A DNA stretch of 64,000 bases. Source: Gadus chalcogrammus (Eukaryota > Chordata > Actinopteri > Gadiformes > Gadidae). The DNA is taken from contig NC_079423.1 in assembly GCF_026213295.1 (NCBI RefSeq), positions 19,614,477 through 19,678,476 on the forward strand, written 5' to 3'. Shown here piece by piece: positions 42,331 through 56,100 of the stretch. Every line of letters starts with the position of its first letter. Within the stretch, counting starts at the first letter, position 1. A model generated the notes under the pieces. The model was not told where the DNA came from, searched no databases, and was given only the letters and a program-made list of their open reading frames with translations. The translations under genes and the position numbers were made by a program.

Positions 42331-45300
42331 TGGCGCTCTGAAAAGCATTTTGTACGCATTAAAACCAGAAATGTTGATATTAATGTTCATTTCAGAAAAA
42401 CAAGTCAAAGACACATTGTTGGTCAAAAAGTGATTCTAGCGCTCTGAAAGGCATTTTGCACGCATCAAAACAAGAAATGTTGATACCTCTGTCAATTTCA
42501 ATGCAAACGTTTTACTAAGCTTACCAAAGGGCCATACACCATTTGGAAGGGGAATACATTAGTTTTGAGAAAAACTGAAATTTTTCTGAAATTTCAGAAA
42601 AACAAGGTCAAAAACACATTGTTAGTCAAAAAGTGATTCTAGCGCTCTGAAAAGCATTTTGCACGCATAAAAAATAGAAATGTTGATATTTCTGTTCATT
42701 TCAGAAAAACAAGTCAAAAAAACATTGTTGGTCAAAAAGTGATTCTAGCGCTCTGTAAAGCATTTTGCACGCATAAAAACAAGAAATGTTGATATCTGTC
42801 AATTTCAATGCAAACGTGTTACTAAGCATACCAAAGTGTTATAGGGCCTGCTCCACCATTTACAAGTGGAATACATTAGTTTTGAGCAAAATCAACAATG
42901 TAAGGTTAAAAACACATTGTTGGTCCAAAAGTGATTTAGCGCTCTGAAAAATATTTGGCACGCATAAAAACAAGAAATGTTGATATTTCTGTTCATTTCA
43001 GAAAAACAAGTCAAAAACACATTGTTAGTCAAAAAGTGATTCTAGCGCTCTGAAAAGCATTTTGCACGCATAAAAAATAGAAATGTTGATATTTCTGTTC
43101 ATTTCAGAAAAACAAGTCAAAAACACATTGTTGGTCAACAAGTGATTCTAGCGCTCTGAAAAGTATTTTGTACGCATAAAAACAAGAAATGTTGATATCT
43201 CTGTCAATTTCAATGCAAACGTGTTACTAAGCTTACCAAAGGGTTTATAGGGCCATACTCCACCATTTGGAAGTGGAATACATTAGTTTTGAGCAAAATC
43301 AACAATTTAAGGTCAAAAACACATTGTTGGTCAACAAGTGATTCTCCCGCTCTGAAAAGCATTTTGCACGCATAAAAAGAAGAAATGTTGATATCTCTGT
43401 CAATTTCAATGCAAACGTGTTACTAAGCTTACCAAAGGGTTAAAGGGCCATACTCCACCATTTGGAAGTGGAATACATTAGTTTTGAGCAAAATCAACAA
43501 TGTAAGGTTAAAAACCCATTGTTGGTCAAAAAGTGATTCTAGCGCTCTGAAAAATATTTGGCACGCCTATTAACAGGAAATGTTGGTATTTATGTTCATT
43601 TCAGAAAAACAAGTCAAAAACACATTGTTGGTCAAAAAGTGATTCTAGCGCTCGGAAAAGCATTTTGCACGCATAAAAACAAGAAATGTTGATATCTGTA
43701 AATTTCAATGCAAACGTGTTACTAAGCTTACCAAAGGGTTATAGGGCCATGCTCCACAATTTGGAAGTGGAATACAATAGTTTTGAGCAAAATCAACATG
43801 GTAAGGTCAAAAACACATTGTTGGTCAAAAAGTGATTCTAAGCGCTCTGAAAACCATTTTGCACGCATGAAAACAAGAAATGTTGATATCTCTGTCAATT
43901 TCAATGCAAACGTGTTACTAAGCATAAGGGTTATAGGGCCATGCTCCACTATTTGGAAGTGGAATACAATAGTTTTGAGCAAAATCAACAATGTAAGGTC
44001 AAAAACACATTGTTGGTCAAAAAGTGATTCTAGCGCTCTGAAAAGAATTTTGCACGTATAAAAACAAGAAATGTTGGTATCCATGTCAATTTCAATGCAA
44101 AAGTGTTACTAAGCTTACCAAAGGGTTAATGGGCCATACTCCACCATTTGGAATGGGAATACATTCGTTTTGAGCAAAATCGACAATGTAAGGTCAAAAA
44201 CACTTTGTTGGTTAAAAAGTGATTCTGGCGCTCTGAAAAACATTTTGTACGCATTAAAACCAGAAATGTTGATATTAATGTTCATTTCAGAAAAACAAGT
44301 CAAAGACACATTGTTGGTCAAAAAGTGATTCTAGCGCTCTGAAAGGCATTTTGCACGCATCAAAACAAGAAATGTTGATACCTCTGTCAATTTCAATGCA
44401 AACGTGTTACTAAGCTTACCAAAGGGCCATACACCATTTGGAAGGGGAATACATTAGTTTTGAGCAAAATCAACAATACAAGGTCAAAAACACATTGTTA
44501 GTCAAAAAGTGATTCTAGCGCTCTGAAAAGCATTTTGCACGCATAAAAAATAGAAATGTTGATATTTCTGTTCATTTCAGAAAAACAAGTCAAAAACACA
44601 TTGTTGGTCAAAAATTGATTCTAGCGCTCTGTAAAGCATTTTGCACGCATAATAACAAGAAATGTTGATATCTGTCAATTTCAATGCAAACGTGTTACTA
44701 AGCATACCAAAGTGTTATAGGGCCTACTCCACCATTTACAAGTGGAATACATTAGTTTTGAGCAAAGTCAACAATGTAAGGTTAAAAACACATTGTTGGT
44801 CCAAAAGTGATTTAGCGCTCTGAAAAATATTTGGCACGCATAAAAACAAGAAATGTTGATATTTCTGTTCATTTCAGAAAAACAAGTCAAAAACACATTG
44901 TTAGTCAAAAAGTGATTCTAGCGCACTGAAAAGCATTTTGCACGCATAAAAACAAGAAATGTTGATATTTCTGTTCATTTCAGAAAAACAAGTCAAAAAC
45001 ACATTGTTAGTCAAAAAGTGATTCTAGCGCTCTGTAAAGCATTTTGCACGCATAAAAACAAGAAATGTTGATATCTGTCAATTTCAATGCAAACGTGTTA
45101 CTAAGCTTACCAAAGGGTTATAGGGCCATACTCCACCATTTGGAAGTGGAATACATTAGTTTTGAGCAAAATCAACAATGTAAGGTTAAAAACCCATTGT
45201 TGGTCAAAAAGTGATTCTAGCGCTCTGAAAAATATTTGGCACGCCTATTAACAAGAAATGTTGGTATTTATGTTCATTTCAGAAAAACAAGTCAAAAACA

Positions 45301-48300
45301 CATTGTTGGTCAAAAAGTGATTCTAGCGCTCGGAAAAGCATTTTGCACGCATAAAAACAAGAAATGTTGATATCTGTAAATTTCAATGCAAACGTGTTAC
45401 TAAGCTTACCAAAGGGTTATAGGGCCATGCTCCACAATTTGGAAGTGGAATACAATAGTTTTGAGCAAAATCAACATGGTAAGGTCAAAAACACATTGTT
45501 GGTCAAAAAGTGATTCTAAGCGCTCTGAAAACCATTTTGCACGCATGAAAACAAGAAATGTTGATATCTCTGTCAATTTCAATGCAAACGTGTTACTAAG
45601 CATAAGGGTTATAGGGCCATGCTCCACTATTTGGAAGTGGAATACAATAGTTTTTAGCAAAATCAACAATGTAAGGTCAAAAACACATTGTTGGTCAAAA
45701 AGTGATTCTAGCGCTCTGAAAAGAATTTTGCACGTATAAAAACAAGAAATGTTGGTATCCATGTCAATTTCAATGCAAAAGTGTTACTAAGCTTACCAAA
45801 GGGTTATTGGGCCATACTCCACCATTTACAAGTGGAATACATTCGTTTTGAGCAAAATCGACAATGTAAGGTCAAAAACACATTGTTCGTCAAAAAGTGA
45901 TTCTAGCGCTCTGAAAAGCATTTTGTACGCATAAAAACCAGAAATGTGGATATTAATGTTCATTTCAGAAAAACAAGTCAAAGACACATTGTTGGTCAAA
46001 AAGTGATTCTAGCGCTCTGAAAGGCATTTTGCGCGCATCAAAACATAAATGTTGATACCTCTGTCAATTTCAATGCAAACATGTTACTAAGCTTACCAAA
46101 GGGTTATAGGGCCATACTCCACCATTTGGAAGTGGAATACATTAGTTTTGAGCAAAATCAACAATGTAAGGTTAAAAACACATTAATGCAAAAGGTCAGA
46201 AACACATTGTTGGTCAAAAAGTGATTCTAGCGCTCTGAAAAGCATTTTGTACTCATAAAAACCAGAAATGTTGATATTAATGTTCATTTCAGAAAAACAT
46301 GTCAAAGACACATTGTTGGTCAAAAAGTGATTCTAGCGCTCTGAAAAGCATTTTGCACGCATAAAAAGAAGAAATGTTGATATTTCTGTTCATTTCAGAA
46401 AAACAAGTCAAAAACACATTGTTGGTCAACAAGTGATTCCAGCGCTCTGAAAAGCATTTTGTACGCATAAAAACAAGAAATGTTGATATCTCTGTCAATT
46501 TCAATGCAAACGTGTTACTAAGCTTACCAAAGGGTTTATAGGGCCATACTCCACCATTTGGAAGTGGAATACATTAGTTTTGAGCAAAATCAACAATTTA
46601 AGGTCAAAAACACATTGTTGGTCAACAAGTGATTCTCCCGCTCTGAAAAGCATTTTGCACGCATAAAAAGAAGAAATGTTGATATCTCTGTCAATTTCAA
46701 TGCAAACGTGTTACTAAGCTTACCAAAGGGTTATAGGGCCATGCTCCACAATTTGGAAGTGGAATACAATAGTTTTGAGCAAAATCAACATGGTAAGGTC
46801 AAAAACACATTGTTGGTCAAAAAGTGATTCTAAGCGCTCTGAAAACCATTTTGCACGCATGAAAACAAGAAATGTTGATATCTCTGTCAATTTCAATGCA
46901 AACGTGTTACTAAGCTTACCAAAGGGTTATAGGGCCATGCTCCACAATTTGGAAGTGGAATACAATAGTTTTGAGCAAAATCAACAATGTAAGGTCAAAA
47001 ACACATTGTTAGTCAAAAAGTGATTCTAGCGCTCTGAAAAGCATTTTGCACGCATAAAAATAGAAATGTTGATATTTCTGTTCATTTCAGAAAAACAAGT
47101 CAAAAACACATTGTTGGTCAACAAGTGATTCTAGCGCTCTGAAAAGCATTTTGTACGCATAAAAACAAGAAATGTTGATATCTCTGTCAATTTCAATGGA
47201 AACGTGTTACTAAGCTTACCAAAGGGTTTATAGGGCCATACTCCACCATTTGGAAGTGGAATATATTAGTTTTGAGCAAAATCAACAATTTAAGGTCAAA
47301 AACACATTGTTGGTCAACAAGTGATTCTCCCACTCTGAAAAGCATTTTGCACGCATAAAAAGAAGAAATGTTGATATCTCTGTCAATTTCAATGCAAACG
47401 TGTTACTAAACTTACCAAAGGGTTATAGGGCCATGCTCCACAATTTGGAAGTGGAATACAATAGTTTTGAGCAAAATCAACATGGTAAGGTCAAAAACAC
47501 ATTGTTGGTCAAAAAGTGATTCTAAGCGCTCTGAAAACCATTTTGCACGCATGAAAACAAGAAATGTTGATATCTCTGTCAATTTCAATGCAAACGTGTT
47601 ACTAAGCTTACCAAAGGGTTATAGGGCCATACTCCACCATTTGGAAGTGGAATACATTAGGTTTGAGCAAAATCAACAATGTAAGGTCAAAAACACATTG
47701 TTAGTCAAAAAGTGATTCTAGCGCTCTGAAAAGCATTTTGCACGCATAAAAATAGAAATGTTGATATTTCTGTTCATTTCAGAAAAACAAGTCAAAAACA
47801 CATTGTTGGTCAACAAGTGATTCTAGCGCTCTGAAAAGCATTTTGTACGCATAAAAACAAGAAATGTTGATATCTCTGTCAATTTCAATGCAAACGTGTT
47901 ACTAAGCTTACCAAAGGGTTTATAGGGCCATACTCCACCATTTGGAAGTGGAATACATTAGTTTTGAGCAAAATCAACAATTTAAGGTCAAAAACACATT
48001 GTTGGTCAAGAAGTGATTCTCCCGCTCTGAAAAGCATTTTGCACGCATAAAAAGAAGAAATGTTGATATCTCTGTCAATTTCAATGCAAACGTGTTACTA
48101 AGCTTACCAAAGGGTTATAGGGCCATGCTCCACAATTTGGAAGTGGAATACAATAGTTTTGAGCAAAATCAACATGGTAAGGTCAAAAACACATTAATGC
48201 AAAAGGTCAAAAACACATTGTTGGTCAAAAAGTGATTCTAGCGCTCTGAAAAGCATTTTGTACTCATAAAAACCAGAAATGTTGATATTAATGTTCATTT

Positions 48301-51300
48301 CAGAAAAACATGTCAAAGACACATTGTTGGTCAAAAAATGATTCTAGCGCTCTGAAAAGCATTTTGCACGCATAAAAAGAAGAAATGTTGATATTTCTGT
48401 TCATTTCAGAAAAACAAGTCAAAAACACATTGTTGGTCAAAAAGTGATTCTAGCGCTCTGAAAGGCATTTTGCACGCATCAAAACAAGAAATGTTGATAC
48501 CTCTGTCAATTTCAACGCAAACGTGTTACTAAGCTTACCAAAGGGCCATACACCATTTGGAAGGGGAATACATTAGTTTTGAGCAAAATCAACAATACAA
48601 GGTCAAAAACACATTGTTAGTCAAAAAGTGATTCTAGCGCTCTGTAAAGCATTTTGCACGCATAAAAACAAGAAATGTTGATATTTCTGTTCATTTCAGA
48701 AAAACAAGTCAAAAACACATTGTTGGTCAAAAAGTGATTCTAGCGCTCTGTAAAGCATTTTGCACGCATAAAAACAAGAAATGTTGATATCTGTCAATTT
48801 CAATGCAAACGTGTTACTAAGCATACCAAAGTGTTATAGGGCCTACTCCACCATTTACAAGTGGAATACATTCGTTTTGAGCAAAATCGACAATGTAAGG
48901 TCAAAAACACATTGTTCGTCAAAAAGTGATTCTAGCGCTCTGAAAAGCATTTTGTACGCATAAAAACCAGAAATGTGGATATTAATGTTCATTTCAGAAA
49001 AACAAGTCAAAGACACATTGTTGGTCAAAAAGTGATTCTAGCGCTCTGAAAGGCATTTTGCGCGCATCAAAACATAAATGTTGATACCTCTGTCAATTTC
49101 AATGCAAACATGTTACTAAGCTTACCAAAGGGTTATAGGGCCATACTCCACCATTTGGAAGTGGAATACATTAGTTTTGAGCAAAATCAACAATGTAAGG
49201 TTAAAAACACATTAATGCAAAAGGTCAAAAACACATTGTTGGTCAAAAAGTGATTCTAGCGCTCTGAAAAGCATTTTGTACTCATAAAAACCAGAAATGT
49301 TGATATTAATGTTCATTTCAGAAAAACATGTCAAAGACACATTGTTGGTCAAAAAGTGATTCTAGCGCTCTGAAAAGCATTTTGCACGCATAAAAAGAAG
49401 AAATGTTGATATTTCTGTTCATTTCAGAAAAACAAGTCAAAAACACATTGTTGGTCAACAAGTGATTCCAGCGCTCTGAAAAGCATTTTGTACGCATAAA
49501 AACAAGAAATGTTGATATCTCTGTCAATTTCAATGCAAACGTGTTACTAAGCTTACCAAAGGGTTTATAGGGCCATACTCCACCATTTGGAAGTGGAATA
49601 CATTAGTTTTGAGCAAAATCAACAATTTAAGGTCAAAAACACATTGTTGGTCAACAAGTGATTCTCCCGCTCTGAAAAGCATTTTGCACGCATAAAAAGA
49701 AGAAATGTTGATATCTCTGTCAATTTCAATGCAAACGTGTTACTAAGCTTACCAAAGGGTTATAGGGCCATGCTCCACAATTTGGAAGTGGAATACAATA
49801 GTTTTGAGCAAAATCAACATGGTAAGGTCAAAAACACATTGTTGGTCAAAAAGTGATTCTAAGCGCTCTGAAAACCATTTTGCACGCATGAAAACAAGAA
49901 ATGTTGATATCTCTGTCAATTTCAATGCAAACGTGTTACTAAGCTTACCAAAGGGTTATAGGGCCATACTCCACCATTTGGAAGTGGAATACATTAGGTT
50001 TGAGCAAAATCAACAATGTAAGGTCAAAAACACATTGTTAGTCAAAAAGTGATTCTAGCGCTCTGAAAAGCATTTTGTACTCATAAAAACCAGAAATGTT
50101 GATATTAATGTTCATTTCAGAAAAACATGTCAAAGACACATTGTTGGTCAAAAAGTGATTCTAGCGCTCTGAAAAGCATTTTGCACGCATAAAAATAGAA
50201 ATGTTGATATTTCTGTTCATTTCAGAAAAACAAGTCAAAAACACATTGTTGGTCAACAAGTGATTCTAGCGCTCTAAAAAGCATTTTGTACGCATAAAAA
50301 CAAGAAATGTTGATATCTCTGTCAATTTCAATGGAAACGTGTTACTAAGCTTACCAAAGGGTTTATAGGGCCATACTCCACCATTTGGAAGTGGAATACA
50401 TTAGTTTTGAGCAAAATCAACAATTTAAGGTCAAAAACACATTGTTGGTCAACAAGTGATTCTCCCGCTCTGAAAAGCATTTTGCACGCATAAAAAGAAG
50501 AAATGTTGATATCTCTGTCAATTTCAATGCAAACGTGTTACTAAGCTTACCAAAGGGCCATACACCATTTGGAAGGGGAATACATTAGTTTTGAGCAAAA
50601 TCAACAATACAAGGTCAAAAACACATTGTTAGTCAAAAAGTGATTCTAGCGCTCTGTAAAGCATTTTGCACGCATAAAAACAAGAAATGTTGATATTTCT
50701 GTTCATTTCAGAAAAACAAGTCAAAAACACATTGTTGGTCAAAAAGTGATTCTAGCGCTCTGTAAAGCATTTTGCACGCATAAAAACAAGAAATGTTGAT
50801 ATCTGTCAATTTCAATGCAAACGTGTTACTAAGCATACCAAAGTGTTATAGGGCCTACTCCACCATTTACAAGTGGAATACATTCGTTTTGAGCAAAATC
50901 GACAATGTAAGGTCAAAAACACATTGTTCGTCAAAAAGTGATTCTAGCGCTCTGAAAAGCATTTTGTACGCATAAAAACCAGAAATGTGGATATTAATGT
51001 TCATTTCAGAAAAACAAGTCAAAGACACATTGTTGGTCAAAAAGTGATTCTAGCGCTCTGAAAGGCATTTTGCGCGCATCAAAACATAAATGTTGATACC
51101 TCTGTCAATTTCAATGCAAACATGTTACTAAGCTTACCAAAGGGTTATAGGGCCATACTCCACCATTTGGAAGTGGAATACATTAGTTTTGAGCAAAATC
51201 AACAATGTAAGGTTAAAAACACATTAATGCAAAAGGTCAAAAACACATTGTTGGTCAAAAAGTGATTCTAGCGCTCTGAAAAGCATTTTGTACTCATAAA

Positions 51301-53130
51301 AACCAGAAATGTTGATATTAATGTTCATTTCAGAAAAACATGTCAAAGACACATTGTTGGTCAAAAAGTGATTCTAGCGCTCTGAAAAGCATTTTGCACG
51401 CATAAAAAGAAGAAATGTTGATACCTCTGTCAATTTCAACGCAAACGTGTTACTAAGCTTACCAAAGGGCCATACACCATTTGGAAGGGGAATACATTAG
51501 TTTTGAGCAAAATCAACAATACAAGGTCAAAAACACATTGTTAGTCAAAAAGTGATTCTAGCGCTCTGTAAAGCATTTTGCACGCATAAAAACAAGAAAT
51601 GTTGATATTTCTGTTCATTTCAGAAAAACAAGTCAAAAACACATTGTTGGTCAAAAAGTGATTCTAGCGCTCTGTAAAGCATTTTGCACGCATAAAAACA
51701 AGAAATGTTGATATCTGTCAATTTCAATGCAAACGTGTTACTAAGCATACCAAAGTGTTATAGGGCCTACTCCACCATTTACAAGTGGAATACATTCGTT
51801 TTGAGCAAAATCGACAATGTAAGGTCAAAAACACATTGTTCGTCAAAAAGTGATTCTAGCGCTCTGAAAAGCATTTTGTACGCATAAAAACCAGAAATGT
51901 GGATATTAATGTTCATTTCAGAAAAACAAGTCAAAGACACATTGTTGGTCAAAAAGTGATTCTAGCGCTCTGAAAGGCATTTTGCGCGCATCAAAACATA
52001 AATGTTGATACCTCTGTCAATTTCAATGCAAACATGTTACTAAGCTTACCAAAGGGTTATAGGGCCATACTCCACCATTTGGAAGTGGAATACATTAGTT
52101 TTGAGCAAAATCAACAATGTAAGGTTAAAAACACATTAATGCAAAAGGTCAAAAACACATTGTTGGTCAAAAAGTGATTCTAGCGCTCTGAAAAGCATTT
52201 TGTACGCATGAAAACAAGAAATGTTGATATCTCTGTCAATTTCAATGCAAACGTGTTACTAAGCTTACCAAAGGGTTATAGGGCCATACTCCACCATTTG
52301 GAAGTGGAATACATTAGGTTTGAGCAAAATCAACAATGTAAGGTCAAAAACACATTGTTAGTCAAAAAGTGATTCTAGCGCTCTGAAAAGCATTTTGTAC
52401 TCATAAAAACCAGAAATGTTGATATTAATGTTCATTTCAGAAAAACATGTCAAAGACACATTGTTGGTCAAAAAGTGATTCTAGCGCTCTGAAAAGCATT
52501 TTGCACGCATAAAAATAGAAATGTTGATATTTCTGTTCATTTCAGAAAAACAAGTCAAAAACACATTGTTGGTCCAAAAGTGATTTAGCGCTCTGAAAAA
52601 TATTTGGCACGCATAAAAACAAGAAATGTTGATATTTCTGTTCATTTCAGAAAAACAAGTCAAAAACACATTGTTAGTCAAAAAGTGATTCTAGCGCTCT
52701 GAAAAGCATTTTGCACGCATAAAAAATAGAAATGTTGATATTTCTGTTCATTTCAGAAAAACAAGTCAAAAACACATTGTTGGTCAACAAGTGATTCTAG
52801 CGCTCTGAAAAGTATTTTGTACGCATAAAAACAAGAAATGTTGATATCTCTGTCAATTTCAATGCAAACGTGTTACTAAGCTTACCAAAGGGTTTATAGG
52901 GCCATACTCCACCATTTGGAAGTGGAATACATTAGTTTTGAGCAAAATCAACAATTTAAGGTCAAAAACACATTGTTGGTCAACAAGTGATTCTCCCGCT
53001 CTGAAAAGCATTTTGCACGCATAAAAAGAAGAAATGTTGATATCTCTGTCAATTTCAATGCAAACGTGTTACTAAGCTTACCAAAGGGTTATAGGGCCAT
53101 GCTCCACAATTTGGAAGTGGAATACAATAG

Positions 53131-56100
53131 TTTTGAGCAAAATCAACATGGTAAGGTCAAAAACACATTAATGCAAAAGGTCAAAAACACATTGTTGGTC
53201 AAAAAGTGATTCTAGCGCTCTGAAAAGCATTTTGTACTCATAAAAACCAGAAATGTTGATATTAATGTTCATTTCAGAAAAACATGTCAAAGACACATTG
53301 TTGGTCAAAAAGTGATTCTAGCGCTCTGAAAAGCATTTTGCACGCATAAAAAGAAGAAATGTTGATATTTCTGTTCATTTCAGAAAAACAAGTCAAAAAC
53401 ACATTGTTGGTCAACAAGTGATTCCAGCGCTCTGAAAAGCATTTTGTACTCATAAAAACAAGAAATGTTGATATCTCTGTCAATTTCAATGCAAACGTGT
53501 TACTAAGCTTACCAAAGGGTTTATAGGGCCATACTCCACCATTTGGAAGTGGAATACATTAGTTTTGAGCAAAATCAACAATTTAAGGTCAAAAACACAT
53601 TGTTGGTCAACAAGTGATTCTCCCGCTCTGAAAAGCATTTTGCACGCATAAAAAGAAGAAATGTTGATATCTCTGTCAATTTCAATGCAAACGTGTTACT
53701 AAGCTTACCAAAGGGTTATAGGGCCATGCTCCACAATTTGGAAGTGGAATACAATAGTTTTGAGCAAAATCAACATGGTAAGGTCAAAAACACATTGTTG
53801 GTCAAAAAGGGATTCTAAGCGCTCTGAAAACCATTTTGCACGCATGAAAACAAGAAATGTTGATATCTCTGTCAATTTCAATGAAATCGTGTTACTAAGC
53901 TTACCAAAGGGTTATAGGGCCATACTCCACCATTTGGAAGTGGAATACATTAGTTTTGAGCAAAATCAACAATGTAAGGTTAAAAACCCATTGTTGGTCA
54001 AAAAGTGATTCTAGTGCTCTGAAAAATATTTGGCACGCCTATTAACAAGAAATGTTGGTATTTATGTTCATTTCAGAAAAACAAGTCAAAAACACATTGT
54101 TGGTCAAAAAGTGATTCTAGCGCTCGGAAAAGCATTTTGCACGCATAAAAACAAGAAATGTTGATATCTGTCAATTTCAATGCAAACGTGTTACTAAGCT
54201 TACCAAAGGGTTATAGGGCCATGCTCCACAATTTGGAAGTGGAATACAATAGTTTTGAGCAAAATCAATATGGTATGGTCAAAAACACATTTTTGGTCAA
54301 AAAGTGATTCTAAGCGCTCTGAAAACCATTTTGCACGCATGAAAACAAGAAATGTTGATATCTCTGTCAATTTCAATGCAAACGTGTTACTAAGCATAAG
54401 GGTTATAGGGCCATGCTCCACTATTTGGAAGTGGAATACAATAGTTTTGAGCAAAATCAACAATGTAAGGTCAAAAACACATTTTTGGTCAAAAAGTTAT
54501 TCTAGCGCTCTGAAAAGAATTTTGCACGTATAAAAACAAGAAATGTTGGCATCCATGTCAATTTCAATGCAAAAGTGTTACTAAGCTTACCAAAGGGTTA
54601 TTGGGCCATACTCCACCATTTGGAATGGGAATACATTCGTTTTGAGCAAAATCGACAATGTAAGGTCAAAAACACTTTGTTGGTTAAAAAGTGATTCTGG
54701 CGCTCTGAAAAGCATTTTGTACGCATTAAAACCAGAAATGTTGATATTAATGTTCATTTCAATGCAAACGTGTTACTAAGCTTACCAAAGGGCCATACAC
54801 CATTTGGAAGGGGAATACATTAGTTTTGAGCAAAATCAACAATACAAGGTCAAAAACACATTGTTAGTCAAAAAGTGATTCTAGCGCTCTGAAAAGCATT
54901 TTGCACGCATAAAAAATAGAAATGTTGATATTTCTGTTCATTTCAGAAAAACAAGTCAAAAACACATTGTTGGTCAAAAAGTGATTCTAGCGCTCGGTAA
55001 AGCATTTTGCACGCATAAAAAATAGAAATGTTGATATTTCTGTTCATTTCAGAAAAACAAGTCAAAAACACATTGTTGGTCAACAAGTGATTCTAGCGCT
55101 CTGAAAAGCATTTTGTACGCATAAAAACAAGAAATGTTGATATCTCTGTCAATTTCAATGCAAACGTGTTACTAAGCTTACTAAAGGGTTTATAGGGCCA
55201 TACTCCACCATTTGGAAGTGGAATACATTAGTTTTGAGCAAAATCAACAATTTAAGGTCAAAAACACATTGTTGGTCAACAAGTGATTCTCCCGCTCTGA
55301 AAAGCATTTTGCACGCATAAAAAGAAGAAATGTTGATATCTCTGTCAATTTCAATGCAAACGTGTTACTAAGCTTACCAAAGGGTTATAGGGCCATGCTC
55401 CACAATTTGGAAGTGGAATACAATAGTTTTGAGCAAAATCAACATGGTAAGGTCAAAAACACATTGTTGGTCAAAAAGTGATTCTAAGCGCTCTGAAAAC
55501 CATTTTGCACGCATGAAAACAAGAAATGTTGATATCTCTGTCAATTTCAATGCAAACGTGTTACTAAGCATAAGGGTTATAGGGCCATGCTCCACTATTT
55601 GGAAGTGGAATACAATAGTTTTGAGCAAAATCAACAATGTAAGGTCAAAAACACATTGTTGGTCAAAAAGTGATTCTAGCGCTCTGAAAAGAATTTTGCA
55701 CGTATAAAAACAAGAAATGTTGGTATCCATGTCAATTTCAATGCAAAAGTGTTACTAAGCTTACCAAAGGGTTATTGGGCCATACTCCACCATTTGGAAT
55801 GGGAATACATTCGTTTTGAGCAAAATCGACAATGTAAGGTCAAAAAAACTTTGTTGGTTAAAAAGTGATTCTGGCGCTCTGAAAAGCATTTTGTACGCAT
55901 TAAAACCAGAAATGTTGATATTAATGTTCATTTCAGAAAAACAAGTCAAAGACACATTGTTGGTCAAAAAGTGATTCTAGCGCTCTGAAAGGCATTTTGC
56001 ACGCATCAAAACAAGAAATGTTGATACCTCTGTCAATTTCAATGCAAACGTGTTACTAAGCTTACCAAAGGGCCATACACCATTTGGAAGGGGAATACAT

